A stretch of DNA of 64,000 nucleotides from Gammaproteobacteria bacterium (GCA_028821125.1 JAPPHD010000074.1:1-64000); one strand, 5' to 3'. Positions 45,785 to 57,541 are shown, numbered from the stretch's first letter. The notes: a model not told the origin generated them from the letters alone. Program-made: numbers and translations.

Positions 45785-46372
45785 ATGAAGGTGCTGTGCC
45801 TGGACCTGGAAGGCGTACTGATTCCGGAGATCTGGCAGGCTGTCGCCGGGCACACGGGGCTGGACGCACTCAACAAGACCACCCGCGACATTCCCGACTA
45901 CGACGAACTCATGCAGTTCCGCATGAGGGTCCTGCGCGAGCACGACCTGGCTTTCTCCATGATTCGCAAGGTCATCGATGGCGTCGAGCCGCTCCCGGGC
46001 GCCCGGGAGTTTCTGGACTGGGCCCGCGAGCGGCACCAGGTCGTGATCGTCTCGGACACCTTCTACGAGTTCGCGATGCCCCTCATGGGCAAGCTCGGCA
46101 GGCCCACCTTGCTCTGCCACCGGGCCCACATCGAGGACGACCGCCTCGCCGGATACACGTTGCGCCAACCCGACCCCAAGCGCAGCGCGGTCAAGGCCTT
46201 CCAGTCACTGAGAATGACCGTCATCGCCGCAGGCGACTCCTATAACGACGTACCGATGCTCGAACAGGCGGACGCGGGCTACTTCTACCGTGCACCACTC
46301 AATGTGCGCACGGAATACCCTCAATACGCAGCGGCAGACAGCTATTCCGTGCTAAAGGACCTGATCGGATAG
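45785..46372 (+). CDS. thrH: Phosphoserine phosphatase/homoserine phosphotransferase ThrH
   Basis: VLCLDLEGVLIPEIW HAD motif; VIVSDTFYEFAMPLMGKLGRPTLLCH; AAGDSYNDVPMLEQA. Confidence 0.93.
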   Translation: MKVLCLDLEGVLIPEIWQAVAGHTGLDALNKTTRDIPDYDELMQFRMRVLREHDLAFSMIRKVIDGVEPLPGAREFLDWARERHQVVIVSDTFYEFAMPLMGKLGRPTLLCHRAHIEDDRLAGYTLRQPDPKRSAVKAFQSLRMTVIAAGDSYNDVPMLEQADAGYFYRAPLNVRTEYPQYAAADSYSVLKDLIG

Positions 46373-46387
46373 GCCGGTTCGGCTGTT

Positions 46388-48001
46388 TCAGAACTGGTTC
46401 ATCGTGTTGGCCGCACCGCCCGCGAGCAACGCCTTCTCGCCCAGGAAATACTCCTTGTGGTCGTCACCGATGTTCGACCCCGCGAGGTCCTGGTGTTTCA
46501 CCGCCGCCAGTTCGCGCCGGATTTCACGCCGCTGAATCCCGCGCACATAAGCCAGCATGCCCAGGTCGCCGAAATAGCCTTCCGCGAGGAGGTCGGTGCC
46601 GAGCGCCGTCTCGTGATAGGTGGGCAAGGTGATCAGGTGGTGGAAAATGCCGGCCTCGCGAGCCGCATCGCCCTGGAATCGCTGGATCAGCGCGTCTGCC
46701 TCGCGCGCCAGTTCGGAATCGTCGAATTCGGCCGCCATCAACCCTTTCGGCACCAGGGCGGGGTCCGGATAGGCGGACGTGTCCCGGCCGGCCTGCCGCC
46801 ACTGGGCGTGCACCTGTTCCCGGAAAGCCAGGGTCCAGTTGAAGGAGGGTGAGTTGTTGTAGACGAGTTTCGCCTGGGGCTGGATCTTGCGGACCTCGTC
46901 GACGAGCGCCTTGATCTGCCCGAGGTTGGGGCGTTCGGTCTCGATCCAGAGCAGGTCGGCCCCGTGTTCCAGGCTGGTGACGCAGTCGAGCACCACCCGG
47001 TCGAAACCGGTGTTTTCCCGAAAGGCGTAGAGCCCGTTGTCGAGACGCACGGGCCGGCAGAGCTTGCCGTTCTGGTGAATGGTGATGTCGCCGTCGCGCA
47101 GTTCATCGAGATCGTGTACTTCGGTGGCTTCGAGAAACCCGCAATATTGGTCGCCGAGATCGCCGGGCTCCTTGGATACCGGAATCTTCATGGTGAGGCC
47201 CGCGCCCAGCGAGTCGGTGCGGGCGACGATAACGCCGTTCTCGATTCCGAGCTCGAGGAACGCATAGCGCACCGCGTTGATCTTCGAGACGAAATCCTCG
47301 TGGGGCACGGTCACCTTGCCGGCCTGGTGGCCGCACTGCTTGGCGTCGGAGACCTGGTTCTCGATCTGGATGGCGCAGGCGCCGGCCTCGATCATGCGCT
47401 TGGCCAGCAGGTAGGTGGCTTCCTCGTTGCCGAACCCGGCATCGATGTCCGCGATGATCGGCACCACATGGGTCTCGTAGTTGTCGATTCTGGAAATCAC
47501 TTCCGCCACGTTGCCGCCGCGGGCGCGGGTTTCGTCGAGTTCGGTGAACAGGTGGCGCAGTTCCCGTGCGTCGGCCTGGCGGAGAAACGTATAGATCTCC
47601 TCGATCAGGTCGGGAACCGTCGTTTTCTCGTGCATGCTCTGGTCCGGCAGGGGGCCGAACCGGGAGCGAAGCGCGGCCACCATCCAGCCGCTGAGGTAGA
47701 TGTAGGATCTTGCCGTGCCCTGCCGGTGTTTCTTGACGGACATCATCACCTGCTGGGCGGTGAACCCGTGCCAACAGCCGAGGGACTGGGTGTACTTGCC
47801 CGGGTCCCCGTCGTATGCCGCCATGTCGCGCCGCATGATGTCGGCGGTGTAGGCCGCGATCTCGAGCCCGGTGCGAAACCGGTTCTGCAGGCGCATCCGC
47901 ACGACGTATTCGGGGTTGATCGCGCGCCAGCTCGGCTGACCCGACATTTCAGACCGGACGCGGTCGACTTCCTGCAGGTAATTGGAGAGGTAGATTGACA
48001 T
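46388..48001 (-). CDS. aceA: Isocitrate lyase
   Basis: IADIDAGFGNEEATYLLAKRMIEAGACAIQIENQVSDAKQCGHQAGKVTVP; KCGH-type catalytic motif. Confidence 0.96.
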   Translation of the reverse strand: MSIYLSNYLQEVDRVRSEMSGQPSWRAINPEYVVRMRLQNRFRTGLEIAAYTADIMRRDMAAYDGDPGKYTQSLGCWHGFTAQQVMMSVKKHRQGTARSYIYLSGWMVAALRSRFGPLPDQSMHEKTTVPDLIEEIYTFLRQADARELRHLFTELDETRARGGNVAEVISRIDNYETHVVPIIADIDAGFGNEEATYLLAKRMIEAGACAIQIENQVSDAKQCGHQAGKVTVPHEDFVSKINAVRYAFLELGIENGVIVARTDSLGAGLTMKIPVSKEPGDLGDQYCGFLEATEVHDLDELRDGDITIHQNGKLCRPVRLDNGLYAFRENTGFDRVVLDCVTSLEHGADLLWIETERPNLGQIKALVDEVRKIQPQAKLVYNNSPSFNWTLAFREQVHAQWRQAGRDTSAYPDPALVPKGLMAAEFDDSELAREADALIQRFQGDAAREAGIFHHLITLPTYHETALGTDLLAEGYFGDLGMLAYVRGIQRREIRRELAAVKHQDLAGSNIGDDHKEYFLGEKALLAGGAANTMNQF

Positions 48002-48139
48002 GGGGTTGATCCCGGAAACTTCGAGCGGCGCAATATATACAGAAATAGGCGGAATGGGAGGATACTAATATATTCCGATCAGGAATTAACTGTTGCGGGG
48101 CGCCCTCCCGGCGCCTCTCCCACGGAACGGGTGCTTGAA

Positions 48140-49513
48140 TCAGTTGCGTTGCTTCGCCAGCCGGTCCGCCAAGCCCGTGTAGGTTGTGGGGGTTAGTTCC
48201 CTCAAAGACTCGAGCGCTGCCGGCGGGAGATCCAGCCGACGCAGGAGGTCCGTGTATGAACGCACATCGAGTCGACGTCCCCGGGTCGCTTGCTTCAGCC
48301 GTTCGTAGGGTTCTTCCAGGCCATGCTTGCGCATCACCGTCTGCACCGCTTCCGCCAGCACTTCCCAGTTGCGGTCCAGGTCCGCCTCGATGGTGGCGCG
48401 GTTGATCGACAGGCGGGAAACACCCTTCAGCGTGGCCTGGCAGGCGATGATGCAATGGGCGAGGGCAGTGCCGATATTGCGCAGCACCGTGGAATCCGAC
48501 AGGTCGCGCTGCCAGCGCGAAACGGGGAGCTTGTCGGCCATATGGGACAGCAGGGCGTTGGCGATGCCGAGGTTGCCTTCCGAGTTCTCGAAGTCGATGG
48601 GGTTGACCTTGTGCGGCATGGTGGAGGAGCCCACCTCGCCCGCCACCGGGCGCTGGCCGAAATAGTCGATGGCGATATAGGCCCAGGCATCGCGGTCGAA
48701 ATCCAGCAGCACCCGGTTGAAGCGCATGATGGCGTGGAAAAGCTCGGCGATGCAGTCGTGCGGCTCGATCTGCGTGGTCAGCGGATTGGGGTCGAGGCCG
48801 AGCCCGGCGACAAAGGCGTTGCTCACCGCCGGCCAGTCGACCTCGGGATAGGCTGCGACGTGCGCGTTGAAATTGCCTACCGCCCCGTTGATCTTGCCGC
48901 GTAACACCACCTCGGCGACCGAGCGGCGCGAGCGGGCGAGGCGCTCCGCGAATACTCGCAACTCCTTCGCGAGGGTGGTGGGGGAAGCGGGTTGCCCGTG
49001 TGTTCGCGCCAGCATGGGCAGCCCGGCGGCTTCGCCGGCCAGCGCATCGACCGCCTCGACCGCCCGCTGCATGTCCGCCAGCAGCACGTCCCGCCCCTGG
49101 CGCAGCATGAGCCCGTGGGCAAGATTGTTGATGTCTTCCGAGGTGCAGGCGAAATGGACGAACTCGGTACGGCCGGCGAGGCCCCCGATCGAAGAAACCC
49201 GTTCCTTGACAAAGTACTCGACCGCCTTCACATCGTGATTGGTGGCGGCTTCGAGTGTCTTGATGCGCTCGGCGTCCGCCGGAGAGAAACCCTCGTGAAT
49301 CGCGCGTAGCGCCTCTGACTGGGAGCCGCTCAATGCCGGCAACTCGCCGACGCCATCCAGAGCCGCCAGGGCCCCAAACCACTCGCACTCCACCTGCACG
49401 CGAAATTTCATCAGGCCGTACTCGCTCACGATGGGCGCGAGCTTCGCCACCTTGCCGCGGTAGCGGCCGTCGGCGCTGCCGATGGCGGTAATCGGTGTCA
49501 AATCGAGCTGCAT
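48140..49513 (-). CDS. purB: Adenylosuccinate lyase
   Basis: [67 protein letters not shown] signature. Confidence 0.97.
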   Translation of the reverse strand: MQLDLTPITAIGSADGRYRGKVAKLAPIVSEYGLMKFRVQVECEWFGALAALDGVGELPALSGSQSEALRAIHEGFSPADAERIKTLEAATNHDVKAVEYFVKERVSSIGGLAGRTEFVHFACTSEDINNLAHGLMLRQGRDVLLADMQRAVEAVDALAGEAAGLPMLARTHGQPASPTTLAKELRVFAERLARSRRSVAEVVLRGKINGAVGNFNAHVAAYPEVDWPAVSNAFVAGLGLDPNPLTTQIEPHDCIAELFHAIMRFNRVLLDFDRDAWAYIAIDYFGQRPVAGEVGSSTMPHKVNPIDFENSEGNLGIANALLSHMADKLPVSRWQRDLSDSTVLRNIGTALAHCIIACQATLKGVSRLSINRATIEADLDRNWEVLAEAVQTVMRKHGLEEPYERLKQATRGRRLDVRSYTDLLRRLDLPPAALESLRELTPTTYTGLADRLAKQRN

Positions 49514-49577
49514 GGCCGCTTTCCGCTGTTTGGAGCCGGGTCCGTCCCGGCCGTCGATGTGGAGAAGCCGCCCTGCT

Positions 49578-50666
49578 TCAACATGGCGACGTGCCGTAAG
49601 CGTCGATAATGCCACCGCCGAGGCAGACCTCGCCATCGTAGAAGCAGACGTACTGACCCGGCGTCACCGCGCGCTGCGGGCGTGCAAACCGCACCAGCAC
49701 GGCGCCGTCGGCCCCCCCGGTCACCGTTGCCGCCTGGTCTGGCTGGCGGTAACGGACCTTCGCGGTGCAGCGAAGCGGCAGGCGGACATCGCCGGCCAGC
49801 CAGTTCAATCCCACCGCCGAAAGCCAGTCGCTCTCAAGCGATGCGGGATTCTGGGTGACCACCAGCCGATTGCTCTCCATCTCCTTGGCCAGCACGTACC
49901 AGGGCGCTTCCTCGCGGCCGGCGATGCCGCCGATTCCCAGGCCCTGGCGTTGCCCGAGGGTGTAGTAGGCCAACCCCGCATGCTCCCCGAGAACCCGGCC
50001 GGTCTCGTCGACGATGGGGCCGGGGTCCGGCGGTACCCAAGTACTCAGGAAGTCGCGGAACCGCCGCTCGCCGATGAAGCAGATGCCGGTGGAATCCTTC
50101 CTGCGGTGATTGTGCAGGCCGTGGCGGGCCGCCAGGTCCCGCACCGCGGGTTTTGCCAGTTCGCCGACCGGGAACACGACGTTGTCGAGCTGGCCCGGTT
50201 CCAGGGCCTGGAGAAAGTAGCTCTGATCCTTGTTGCGGTCCACGCCCTTCAGCAGCCGGATGCCGCCGCCGCACCGCGAAATGCGCGCGTAGTGGCCGGT
50301 TCCGATGCTGTCCGCGCCCAATTCCCCGGCGTAGCGCTTGAACTGCTTGAACTTGATTTCCCGGTTGCACAGAACATCCGGGTTGGGCGTGCGTCCGGCG
50401 GCGTATTCCCGCAGGAATTCCTCGAACACGTTGTCCCAGTACTCGGCGGCGAAGTTCGCGGTATGGAGGTCGATGCCCAGCGCCTCGCACACCCTGGCGG
50501 CATCCTCGAGGTCTTCGCGCGCCGTGCAGTACTCGGTGCCGTCGTCTTCGTCCCAGTTCTTCATGAAGAGCCCGCTCACCGCGTGGCCTTGCCGCTTGAG
50601 CAGCAGCGCGGCGACCGAGGAGTCGACGCCGCCGGACATGCCGACGATGATGGATGCGCGCGCCAT
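49578..50666 (-). CDS. mnmA: tRNA-specific 2-thiouridylase
   Basis: [61 protein letters not shown]. Confidence 0.97.
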   Translation of the reverse strand: MARASIIVGMSGGVDSSVAALLLKRQGHAVSGLFMKNWDEDDGTEYCTAREDLEDAARVCEALGIDLHTANFAAEYWDNVFEEFLREYAAGRTPNPDVLCNREIKFKQFKRYAGELGADSIGTGHYARISRCGGGIRLLKGVDRNKDQSYFLQALEPGQLDNVVFPVGELAKPAVRDLAARHGLHNHRRKDSTGICFIGERRFRDFLSTWVPPDPGPIVDETGRVLGEHAGLAYYTLGQRQGLGIGGIAGREEAPWYVLAKEMESNRLVVTQNPASLESDWLSAVGLNWLAGDVRLPLRCTAKVRYRQPDQAATVTGGADGAVLVRFARPQRAVTPGQYVCFYDGEVCLGGGIIDAYGTSPC

Positions 50667-50749
50667 GCCATGCGCCCGGGGTCTGGAACAGGGTTGCGTA
50701 TTGTAGCCCCTAATCGATACCCGGGCCGGTCCGCACCGGTCGAGGGGGC

Positions 50750-50755
50750 TATAAT
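50750..50755 (+). promoter_or_regulatory. Candidate -10 element of moaC (leaderless position)
   Basis: ggctataatcacgcgcATG: TATAAT ends 8 nt before the moaC ATG. Confidence 0.5.
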
Positions 50756-50762
50756 CACGCGC

Positions 50763-51248
50763 ATGGGCAAGCTCTCCCACCTCGATGCCAAGGGTGACGC
50801 CAACATGGTGGATGTCTCCGCGAAAGGAGAAACCCGCCGCACGGCCGTGGCGGAGGCGAGGGTGGCCATGCAGCCCGAAACGCTAGCGGAGATTCTCGAC
50901 AGGGGAGTGCCCAAGGGCGATGTGCTCACCGTCGCACGGGTGGCGGGCATCCAGGCGGCCAAGCGCTGTGCCGACCTCATTCCCTTGTGCCACCCGCTGC
51001 CGCTTGATTGGGTGGCGGTCGAATTCGCCGCCGAGCCCCCGGCTCGTCTGTGCGTTACCGCGGAGTGCCGGGTGACCGGGCCCACCGGCGTCGAAATGGA
51101 AGCGCTGACGGCAGCGGGCATCGCCGCACTCACCGTCTACGACATGTGCAAGTCCATGGACCGGGGCATGGCGATCGAGCAGGTGCGCCTGCTTCGCAAG
51201 GAGGGCGGGAGGAGCGGTGTCTGGGAGCGCGACGGGGCGGGCGCGTGA
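50763..51248 (+). CDS. moaC: Cyclic pyranopterin monophosphate synthase
   Basis: [62 protein letters not shown]. Confidence 0.97.
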   Translation: MGKLSHLDAKGDANMVDVSAKGETRRTAVAEARVAMQPETLAEILDRGVPKGDVLTVARVAGIQAAKRCADLIPLCHPLPLDWVAVEFAAEPPARLCVTAECRVTGPTGVEMEALTAAGIAALTVYDMCKSMDRGMAIEQVRLLRKEGGRSGVWERDGAGA

Positions 51249-51508
51249 TCCGCGTGCTGTTCTTCGCATCGCTCAAGGAGGCTGTGGGCCGTTCCGAGTG
51301 CCGGATCCCGTTGCTTGAGGATCGCGGGCGCGCCTTCGGCCTCGATGGGCTGATGGCCGAGCTGAAGGAACGGCTGGGCGCGGGAGCATACGCGGCGCTC
51401 GTGTCCGAAAACGTGCGGATTGCCGTAAACCGGAAACTGGTGGAGGGCGCCGTCGATCTGCGGGCGGGCGACGAGGTGGCCTTCCTGCCGCCCGTCACGG
51501 GAGGTTGA
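51245..51508 (+). CDS. moaD: Molybdopterin converting factor small subunit
   Basis: Ubiquitin-like, C-terminal [13 protein letters not shown] start overlapping moaC. Confidence 0.93.
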   Translation: MIRVLFFASLKEAVGRSECRIPLLEDRGRAFGLDGLMAELKERLGAGAYAALVSENVRIAVNRKLVEGAVDLRAGDEVAFLPPVTGG

Positions 51509-51996
51509 GCCTGGAACGGGTACGCATCCAGCCGGAAGACTTCTCCCTCGATGAAGAGTGGCGCCGGATGCGGGCTGGCCTGGGCGGCGGCACGGGAGCG
51601 GTGGCGGCCTTCATCGGGCTGGTACGCGACCTGGGCGGCGACGGGAGTTCCAGCCTGGAACTGGAGCACTACCCCGGGATGACCGAGGCGAGCATCGAAG
51701 CGATTGTCGCCAGGGCGGAAGAGCGCTGGGAACTGAGCGGCGCCCTGGTGATACACCGGGTCGGGCGCCTGCGGCCCGAAGACCAGATCGTTCTCGTGCT
51801 GTGCGCATCCCGACATCGGGCCGAAGCGTTTTCAGCCTGCGAGTTCATCATGGATTTCCTGAAAACCGATGCGGTCTTCTGGAAGAAGGAAACGGGCCCT
51901 GACGGCAGCCGTTGGGTCGAAAGCACTCGGCAGGACTTCGACCGGGCCGCGGGCTGGCGACAGCGCCGCGAGGCCGGAAAGCCGCCGCAAGCCTAG
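51505..51996 (+). CDS. moaE: Molybdopterin synthase catalytic subunit
   Basis: GAVAAFIGLVRD; LELEHYPGMTEASIEAIV; HRVGRL; FWKKE. Confidence 0.95.
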   Translation: MSLERVRIQPEDFSLDEEWRRMRAGLGGGTGAVAAFIGLVRDLGGDGSSSLELEHYPGMTEASIEAIVARAEERWELSGALVIHRVGRLRPEDQIVLVLCASRHRAEAFSACEFIMDFLKTDAVFWKKETGPDGSRWVESTRQDFDRAAGWRQRREAGKPPQA

Positions 51997-52051
51997 CCGG
52001 AAACCGCGCGTCCGGCTGCCGTTCCGTCTGACGCCCGATGTATCCCTGGGC

Positions 52052-52057
52052 TATAAT
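52052..52057 (+). promoter_or_regulatory. Candidate -10 element of icd
   Basis: tgggctataatcgcgcgc, about 57 nt upstream of the icd ATG. Confidence 0.5.
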
Positions 52058-52113
52058 CGCGCGCTTTTCCAGGCCTCACACGAATACCGGGCTCGAAGCC
52101 AGGAGCAGATTCG

Positions 52114-53373
52114 ATGACCTATCAGCACATCCGCGTGCCCTCCGACGGGGAGAAGATCACCGTCAACGGAGACAACTCCCTCAACGTCCCCGACAATCCC
52201 ATCATTCCCTATATCGAAGGCGACGGCATCGGCATCGACATCACGCCGGTCATGCTCAAGGTGGTGGACGCGGCGGTCCGCATTGCCTACGGGGGCCGGC
52301 GCAAAATATCCTGGATGGAAATCTACTCCGGCGAGAAGTCCGTGGAACTCTACGGCGAGGACGAATGGCTACCGGAGGAAACGCTTGCAGCGATGCGGGA
52401 GTTCCTGGTCGGCATCAAGGGCCCGATGACGACGCCCGTGGGCGGCGGCATCCGCTCCCTCAACGTCGCCCTGCGCCAGGAACTCGACCTGTTCGTGTGC
52501 CTGCGGCCCGTGCGGTGGTTCCAGGGCGTTCCCAGTCCGGTGGTTGCCCCGCACAAGACGGACATGGTCATCTTCCGGGAGAACACCGAAGACATCTATG
52601 CCGGCGTGGAGTGGGCGGCAGACTCCGCGGAAGCCGACAAGGTGATCGCCTTCCTGCGTGACGAAATGGGCGTCCACAAGATCCGTTTTCCGCAACACTG
52701 CGGTATCGGCGTCAAGCCGATCTCGGTGGAGGGCACCGAGCGGCTGGTGCGCAAGGCCATCCAGTACGCCATCGATGAAGACCGCACCTCGGTCACCTTC
52801 GTGCACAAGGGCAACATCATGAAATTCACCGAGGGCGCCTTCAAGGACTGGGGTTACCGGGTCGCCGCCCGGGATTTCGGCGCCGAGCCCCTCGACGGCG
52901 GGCCCTGGCACCGGCTGAAGAACCCCGGTTCCGGCAAGACGATCGTCATCAAGGACATGATCGCCGACGCGATGCTGCAGCAGATCCTCACCCGGCCCGA
53001 CGAATACGACGTACTGGCCACGATGAACCTGAACGGCGACTACATCTCGGATGCGCTGGCCGCCCAGGTCGGAGGCATCGGCATCGCCCCGGGGGCCAAT
53101 ATAGGCGATGGGATCGCGCTGTTCGAAGCCACCCACGGGACGGCGCCGAAATACACGGGGCTCGACAAGGTCAATCCGGGGTCGCTGGTGCTTTCCGCCG
53201 AAATGATGCTGCGCCACCTGGGCTGGCGCGAGGCGGCCGACCTCATCGTTTCCGGCATGGAAGGCGCCATCCTGAACAAGACCGTGACCTACGATTTCGA
53301 GCGGCTGATGAACGGCGCAACGCTCCTGAGCTGTTCCGCGTTCGGCAATGCGGTCATCGAGGCAATGAACTGA
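52114..53373 (+). CDS. icd: NADP-dependent isocitrate dehydrogenase
   Basis: [75 protein letters not shown]. Confidence 0.97.
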   Translation: MTYQHIRVPSDGEKITVNGDNSLNVPDNPIIPYIEGDGIGIDITPVMLKVVDAAVRIAYGGRRKISWMEIYSGEKSVELYGEDEWLPEETLAAMREFLVGIKGPMTTPVGGGIRSLNVALRQELDLFVCLRPVRWFQGVPSPVVAPHKTDMVIFRENTEDIYAGVEWAADSAEADKVIAFLRDEMGVHKIRFPQHCGIGVKPISVEGTERLVRKAIQYAIDEDRTSVTFVHKGNIMKFTEGAFKDWGYRVAARDFGAEPLDGGPWHRLKNPGSGKTIVIKDMIADAMLQQILTRPDEYDVLATMNLNGDYISDALAAQVGGIGIAPGANIGDGIALFEATHGTAPKYTGLDKVNPGSLVLSAEMMLRHLGWREAADLIVSGMEGAILNKTVTYDFERLMNGATLLSCSAFGNAVIEAMN

Positions 53374-53409
53374 GGCAATCCCGTAACGGCGCCATTCCGG
53401 CGCGCCCGG

Positions 53410-53688
53410 TCAATCGTCGTATTCGGGAGTGTCCTCCGGCGGCGTTTCGGCGGGAGGAGGGGCGTCATCCTCATCATCATCGACCGCCAGGCGCCTTATA
53501 TTGATGGCGTGCTGTCCCTTGGGCCCGGCCACGGTGTCGAACTCCACCTCCTGGCCGGCTTTGAGGGTTTTGTAACCCTCCATGTGGATTGACGAATAGT
53601 GGACGAACAGGTCGCCTTCACCGGATTCCGGCAGGATGAATCCGTAGCCCTTGGCGTTGTTGAACCACTTGACTTTTCCCTTAGCCAT
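53410..53688 (-). CDS. Cold-shock domain protein (CspD-like) with acidic C-terminal tail
   Basis: KGKVKWFNNAKGYGFILPESGEGDLFVHYSSI; C-terminal DDDEDDAPPPAETPPEDTPEYDD; adjacent to clpS. Confidence 0.93.
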   Translation of the reverse strand: MAKGKVKWFNNAKGYGFILPESGEGDLFVHYSSIHMEGYKTLKAGQEVEFDTVAGPKGQHAINIRRLAVDDDEDDAPPPAETPPEDTPEYDD

Positions 53689-53853
53689 AGGGGGAGCCCT
53701 CCGGAGCCCCCAGCAACATCAAATTGATAGCCCTTCCCCGAGTGCGGACTTTCCGCGCTTTTTGGGTTTTAGTCAAGCCGTTTGCCGCAAATTGCCCACG
53801 CAGGCGCGCAAGGTTGACGGCGGCGACGCTAATGGAGTATTCAGGGCCCGATT

Positions 53854-54225
53854 ATGAGCGTTATCTGGCGCGCACAGGCGAGTGGCGGAAACGGCGAAGA
53901 CGGCGAACCGTTTGACGGCGAAAACAGCACAACAGGGGTTGTGGAGGCCGAGGCCAAGCCGACCCTCAAGCGCCCGCCGATGTACAAAGTTATACTGCTC
54001 AATGACGATTACACGCCCATGGAGTTCGTGGTCCATATCCTGCAACGGTTTTTTGCGATGAATCGGGAAAAGGCGACACAGGTCATGCTCGCGGTGCATA
54101 CCCAGGGCAGCGCCGTGGTGGGCATCTTTCCAAGGGATGTGGCCGAGACGAAATCGGAGCAGGTGAACCAGTATGCCCAGGAAAACCAGCATCCGCTCGT
54201 TTCCCGGGTGGAAATGACCGACTGA
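53854..54225 (+). CDS. clpS: ATP-dependent Clp protease adaptor ClpS
   Basis: [60 protein letters not shown]. Confidence 0.97.
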   Translation: MSVIWRAQASGGNGEDGEPFDGENSTTGVVEAEAKPTLKRPPMYKVILLNDDYTPMEFVVHILQRFFAMNREKATQVMLAVHTQGSAVVGIFPRDVAETKSEQVNQYAQENQHPLVSRVEMTD

Positions 54226-54243
54226 CGCCCCCATATACGCGAC

Positions 54244-56502
54244 ATGTTGAGCAAAGATCTCGAAGCGACCCTGAACGAGGCGTTCCGCGAAGCCAAAAGG
54301 AAGCGCCACGAGTTCATGACGGTGGAGCACCTGTTGCTCGCGCTGCTCGACAACTCCGTGGCCATTGAGGTGCTGCGCAAGGTGGGCTGCGATGTCGAGA
54401 AGCTGCGCGCCGAGCTCGTGGAGTACATCGACTCCACCACGCCGCTCATTCCGGCCGGCGACAAGGGCCGCGACACCCAGACCACGCTAGGCTTCCAGCG
54501 CGTTCTGCAGCGGGCCGTGTTCCACGTCCAGTCTTCCGGGCGCAAGGAGGTCACCGGCGGCAACGTGCTCGTGGCCATATTCAGCGAGCAGGAAAGCCAG
54601 TCTGTCTATCTGCTCAAGCAGCAGAACATCAACCGCATCGACGTGGTGAACTACATTGCCCACGGCATTTCCAAGGTGCCCGGCGAAGAACCCGCCACCG
54701 AGGGCGGCGGGGGCGAGGAAGCGTCGGGCGAGGGCGACAAGCAGAGCGCGCTGGAGACCTTCACGACCAATCTGAACGAACAGGCCAAGGCCGGCCGCAT
54801 CGACCCGCTGGTCGGCCGAGAAGATGAACTCGAGCGCGTGGTTCAGGTGCTGTGCCGCCGCCGCAAGAACAATCCGCTGCTCGTCGGCGAGTCGGGGGTG
54901 GGCAAGACGGCCATCGCCGAAGGCCTCGCCAAGCGCATCGTCGACCGGCAGGTGCCGGAAGTCGTGGCCGAGAGCACAATCTATACGCTCGATCTCGGCG
55001 CCCTGCTCGCCGGCACCAAGTACCGTGGCGATTTCGAGAAACGGTTCAAGATGGTCCTTGCCGAGCTGAAAAAGACGGAAGGCGCCATCCTGTTCATCGA
55101 TGAGGTGCACACCATCATCGGCGCCGGCGCCGCGTCCGGCGGCGTCATGGATGCCTCGAACCTGCTCAAGCCGCTGTTGACCTCGGGCCTGATCCGCTGC
55201 ATGGGGTCGACCACCTACCAGGAATTCCGCGGCATCTTCGACAAGGACCGGGCGCTCTCGCGCCGCTTCCAGAAGATCGACATCGTCGAGCCCGATATCG
55301 ACGACACCTACCAGATACTCAAGGGCCTGAAGTCGCGCTTCGAAGACCACTACCAGCTCCGCTTCACCGACAAGGCGCTGCGCTCCGCCTCGGAGCTGGC
55401 CGCCAAGTACATTACCGACCGGTACATGCCCGACAAGGCCATCGATGTCATCGACGAAGCGGGCGCCGCCCAGCAGCTTCTTCCCGCCAAACGGCGCAAG
55501 AAGAGCATCGGCGCCGGCGACGTGGAACGGGTCGTCGCCAAGATCGCGCGCATTCCCTCCAACCAGGTTTCGTCCTCCGACAAGGAGGCGCTCAAGGATC
55601 TCGACGGCAAGCTCAAGATGGTGGTGTTCGGGCAGGACGAAGCCATCGATCAGCTCGCATCGTCCATCAAGCTGTCCCGCGCCGGGCTCAAGGCCGGGGA
55701 AAAGCCGGTGGGCTCGTTCCTGTTCGCGGGCCCCACCGGCGTCGGCAAAACCGAGGTCTGCCGCCAGCTCGCCATCATCATGGGGGTGGAACTGTTGCGC
55801 TACGACATGTCGGAGTACATGGAGCGGCACACGGTCTCCCGCCTCATCGGCGCGCCGCCGGGATACATTGGTTTCGACCAGGGGGGCCTGTTGACCGAGG
55901 CGGTGACCAAGCACCCGCACAGCGTGGTGCTGCTCGACGAGATCGAGAAGGCGCACCCCGAGGTCTTCAACCTGCTGCTGCAGGTCATGGACCACGGCAC
56001 CCTGACCGACAACAACGGCCGCAAGGCGGATTTCCGCAACGTCGTACTGATCATGACCACCAATGCCGGCGCCAAGGACATGGCGCGCCCGTCCATCGGT
56101 TTCTCCGAGCAGGACCACAGTTCAGACGGCATGGAGGCGATCCGCAAGATGTTCGCGCCCGAATTCCGCAACCGCCTCGATACCATCGTCCAGTTCAACT
56201 CGCTGCCCATGGACGTGGTCAAGTCCATTGTGGACAAGTTCCTCACCGAACTGCAGGCCCAGCTTGACAACAAGCGGGTCACCCTAGAGGTCGACGAGGA
56301 CGCGCGGGACTGGCTGGCCAGGGAAGGCTTCGACGACAAGATGGGCGCACGCCCGATGCAGCGGCTGATTCAGGAGAAGATCAAGCGCGAACTCGCCGAG
56401 GAGGTGCTGTTCGGGCCGCTGTCGAAGGGTGGCGGGGTAGTTCATGTCACCGTCGAGGACGGCGACCTGACCCTGAAGATCGAGGAGCCGGTCACAACCT
56501 GA
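54244..56502 (+). CDS. clpA: ATP-dependent Clp protease ATP-binding subunit ClpA
   Basis: Clp-N repeats; two AAA modules ([30 protein letters not shown]). Confidence 0.98.
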   Translation: MLSKDLEATLNEAFREAKRKRHEFMTVEHLLLALLDNSVAIEVLRKVGCDVEKLRAELVEYIDSTTPLIPAGDKGRDTQTTLGFQRVLQRAVFHVQSSGRKEVTGGNVLVAIFSEQESQSVYLLKQQNINRIDVVNYIAHGISKVPGEEPATEGGGGEEASGEGDKQSALETFTTNLNEQAKAGRIDPLVGREDELERVVQVLCRRRKNNPLLVGESGVGKTAIAEGLAKRIVDRQVPEVVAESTIYTLDLGALLAGTKYRGDFEKRFKMVLAELKKTEGAILFIDEVHTIIGAGAASGGVMDASNLLKPLLTSGLIRCMGSTTYQEFRGIFDKDRALSRRFQKIDIVEPDIDDTYQILKGLKSRFEDHYQLRFTDKALRSASELAAKYITDRYMPDKAIDVIDEAGAAQQLLPAKRRKKSIGAGDVERVVAKIARIPSNQVSSSDKEALKDLDGKLKMVVFGQDEAIDQLASSIKLSRAGLKAGEKPVGSFLFAGPTGVGKTEVCRQLAIIMGVELLRYDMSEYMERHTVSRLIGAPPGYIGFDQGGLLTEAVTKHPHSVVLLDEIEKAHPEVFNLLLQVMDHGTLTDNNGRKADFRNVVLIMTTNAGAKDMARPSIGFSEQDHSSDGMEAIRKMFAPEFRNRLDTIVQFNSLPMDVVKSIVDKFLTELQAQLDNKRVTLEVDEDARDWLAREGFDDKMGARPMQRLIQEKIKRELAEEVLFGPLSKGGGVVHVTVEDGDLTLKIEEPVTT

Positions 56503-56536
56503 GCCTGGCTGGCGCCGGGTTCCCGACCTCTCTGGT

Positions 56537-56752
56537 CTACTTGCGGAAGGTGATGCGGCCCTTCGTCAGATCGTAGGGGGTAAGTTCCACCTTGACCTTG
56601 TCGCCGGTGAGTATGCGGATGTAGTTCTTGCGCATCTTGCCGGAGATGTGCGCCGTGACGACATGGCCGTTGTCCAGTTCCACGCGGAACATGGTGTTCG
56701 GAAGGGTATCGATGACCGTACCCTCCATCTCGATCTGTTCTTCCTTTGCCAT
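56537..56752 (-). CDS. infA: Translation initiation factor IF-1
   Basis: [71 protein letters not shown]. Confidence 0.98.
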   Translation of the reverse strand: MAKEEQIEMEGTVIDTLPNTMFRVELDNGHVVTAHISGKMRKNYIRILTGDKVKVELTPYDLTKGRITFRK

Positions 56753-56830
56753 GGAGCCCATGTCCTCAAGGCCGGGGCATTCTGACGGCGACGGCTGCAA
56801 GAATCAACGGTTGAAGGCGGACCGCGCGGG

Positions 56831-57541
56831 CTAGCTGAACGGGACCCAGCGATCGTTCACCAGGAGTTCGACCGGCCGGTACTCGGTCTTGTAGCGCATC
56901 TTGGCGGAGTCGCGGATCCAGTAGCCGAGGTACAGGTGGGGCAGCCGCAACTGCCGGCAGAGGTCGATCTGGTTGAGGATGGAGAGCACGCCGGGGCTGC
57001 GGGCGGAATGGCGGGGGTCGAAAAACGTGTAGATCGCCGACAGGCCACCCGCATTGTAGTCGGATACCGCAACGGCAATCAGTTCGTCGTTGAGATAGGT
57101 GTTGAGAAAGAACGTGTTGGACCAGTGGCACAGCAGGAACGACCGGAACTGGTCCGGCGAGGTGGGATACATGTCTCCGTCCATGTGCCGGGCGGCCAGG
57201 TAGTCGGCGTACAGGCGGAAATAACGCTGGCGGAAGACCGCGTCTTCCACCCGCACCTCCACGTCCCGGTTGCGCGCGAGCACGCGCTTCTGCTTGCGCC
57301 TGGCCTTGAACGTTTCAGCGGGAATCCGCACCGGGATGCAGGCGCTGCAGGTCAGGCAATGGGGCCGGTACATGTGGCTGCCGCTGCGGCGAAAGCCGTT
57401 CTCGGTGAGCAGCCGGTAGGTTTCCCCGGTCACCGTCTCGCGCGGATCGTAGAACAGCGTGCGCGCCTGGCGGCGGGGCAGGTAGCTGCAGGGGTGCTGC
57501 GGCGTGACCAGGCAGCGCTTGTCGCCGACTTCACCCTGCAT
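56831..57541 (-). CDS. bpt: Aspartate/glutamate leucyltransferase (ATE/Bpt family)
   Basis: PCSYLPRRQARTLFYDPRE; YRPHCLTCSACIPVRIPAETF; YLGYWIRDSAKMRYKTEYRPVELL. Confidence 0.93.
   Translation of the reverse strand: MQGEVGDKRCLVTPQHPCSYLPRRQARTLFYDPRETVTGETYRLLTENGFRRSGSHMYRPHCLTCSACIPVRIPAETFKARRKQKRVLARNRDVEVRVEDAVFRQRYFRLYADYLAARHMDGDMYPTSPDQFRSFLLCHWSNTFFLNTYLNDELIAVAVSDYNAGGLSAIYTFFDPRHSARSPGVLSILNQIDLCRQLRLPHLYLGYWIRDSAKMRYKTEYRPVELLVNDRWVPFS

Noticed and set aside
48096-48113. GGCGCCctcccGGCGCC hairpin between aceA and purB as a terminator
   Set aside because: Stem is short and palindromic with no adjacent T-run on the purB-downstream side; insufficient support.
54487-56118. 543-aa minus-strand ORF opposite clpA
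   Set aside because: Shadow ORF, repetitive V/G/D/L composition; ClpA is unambiguous.
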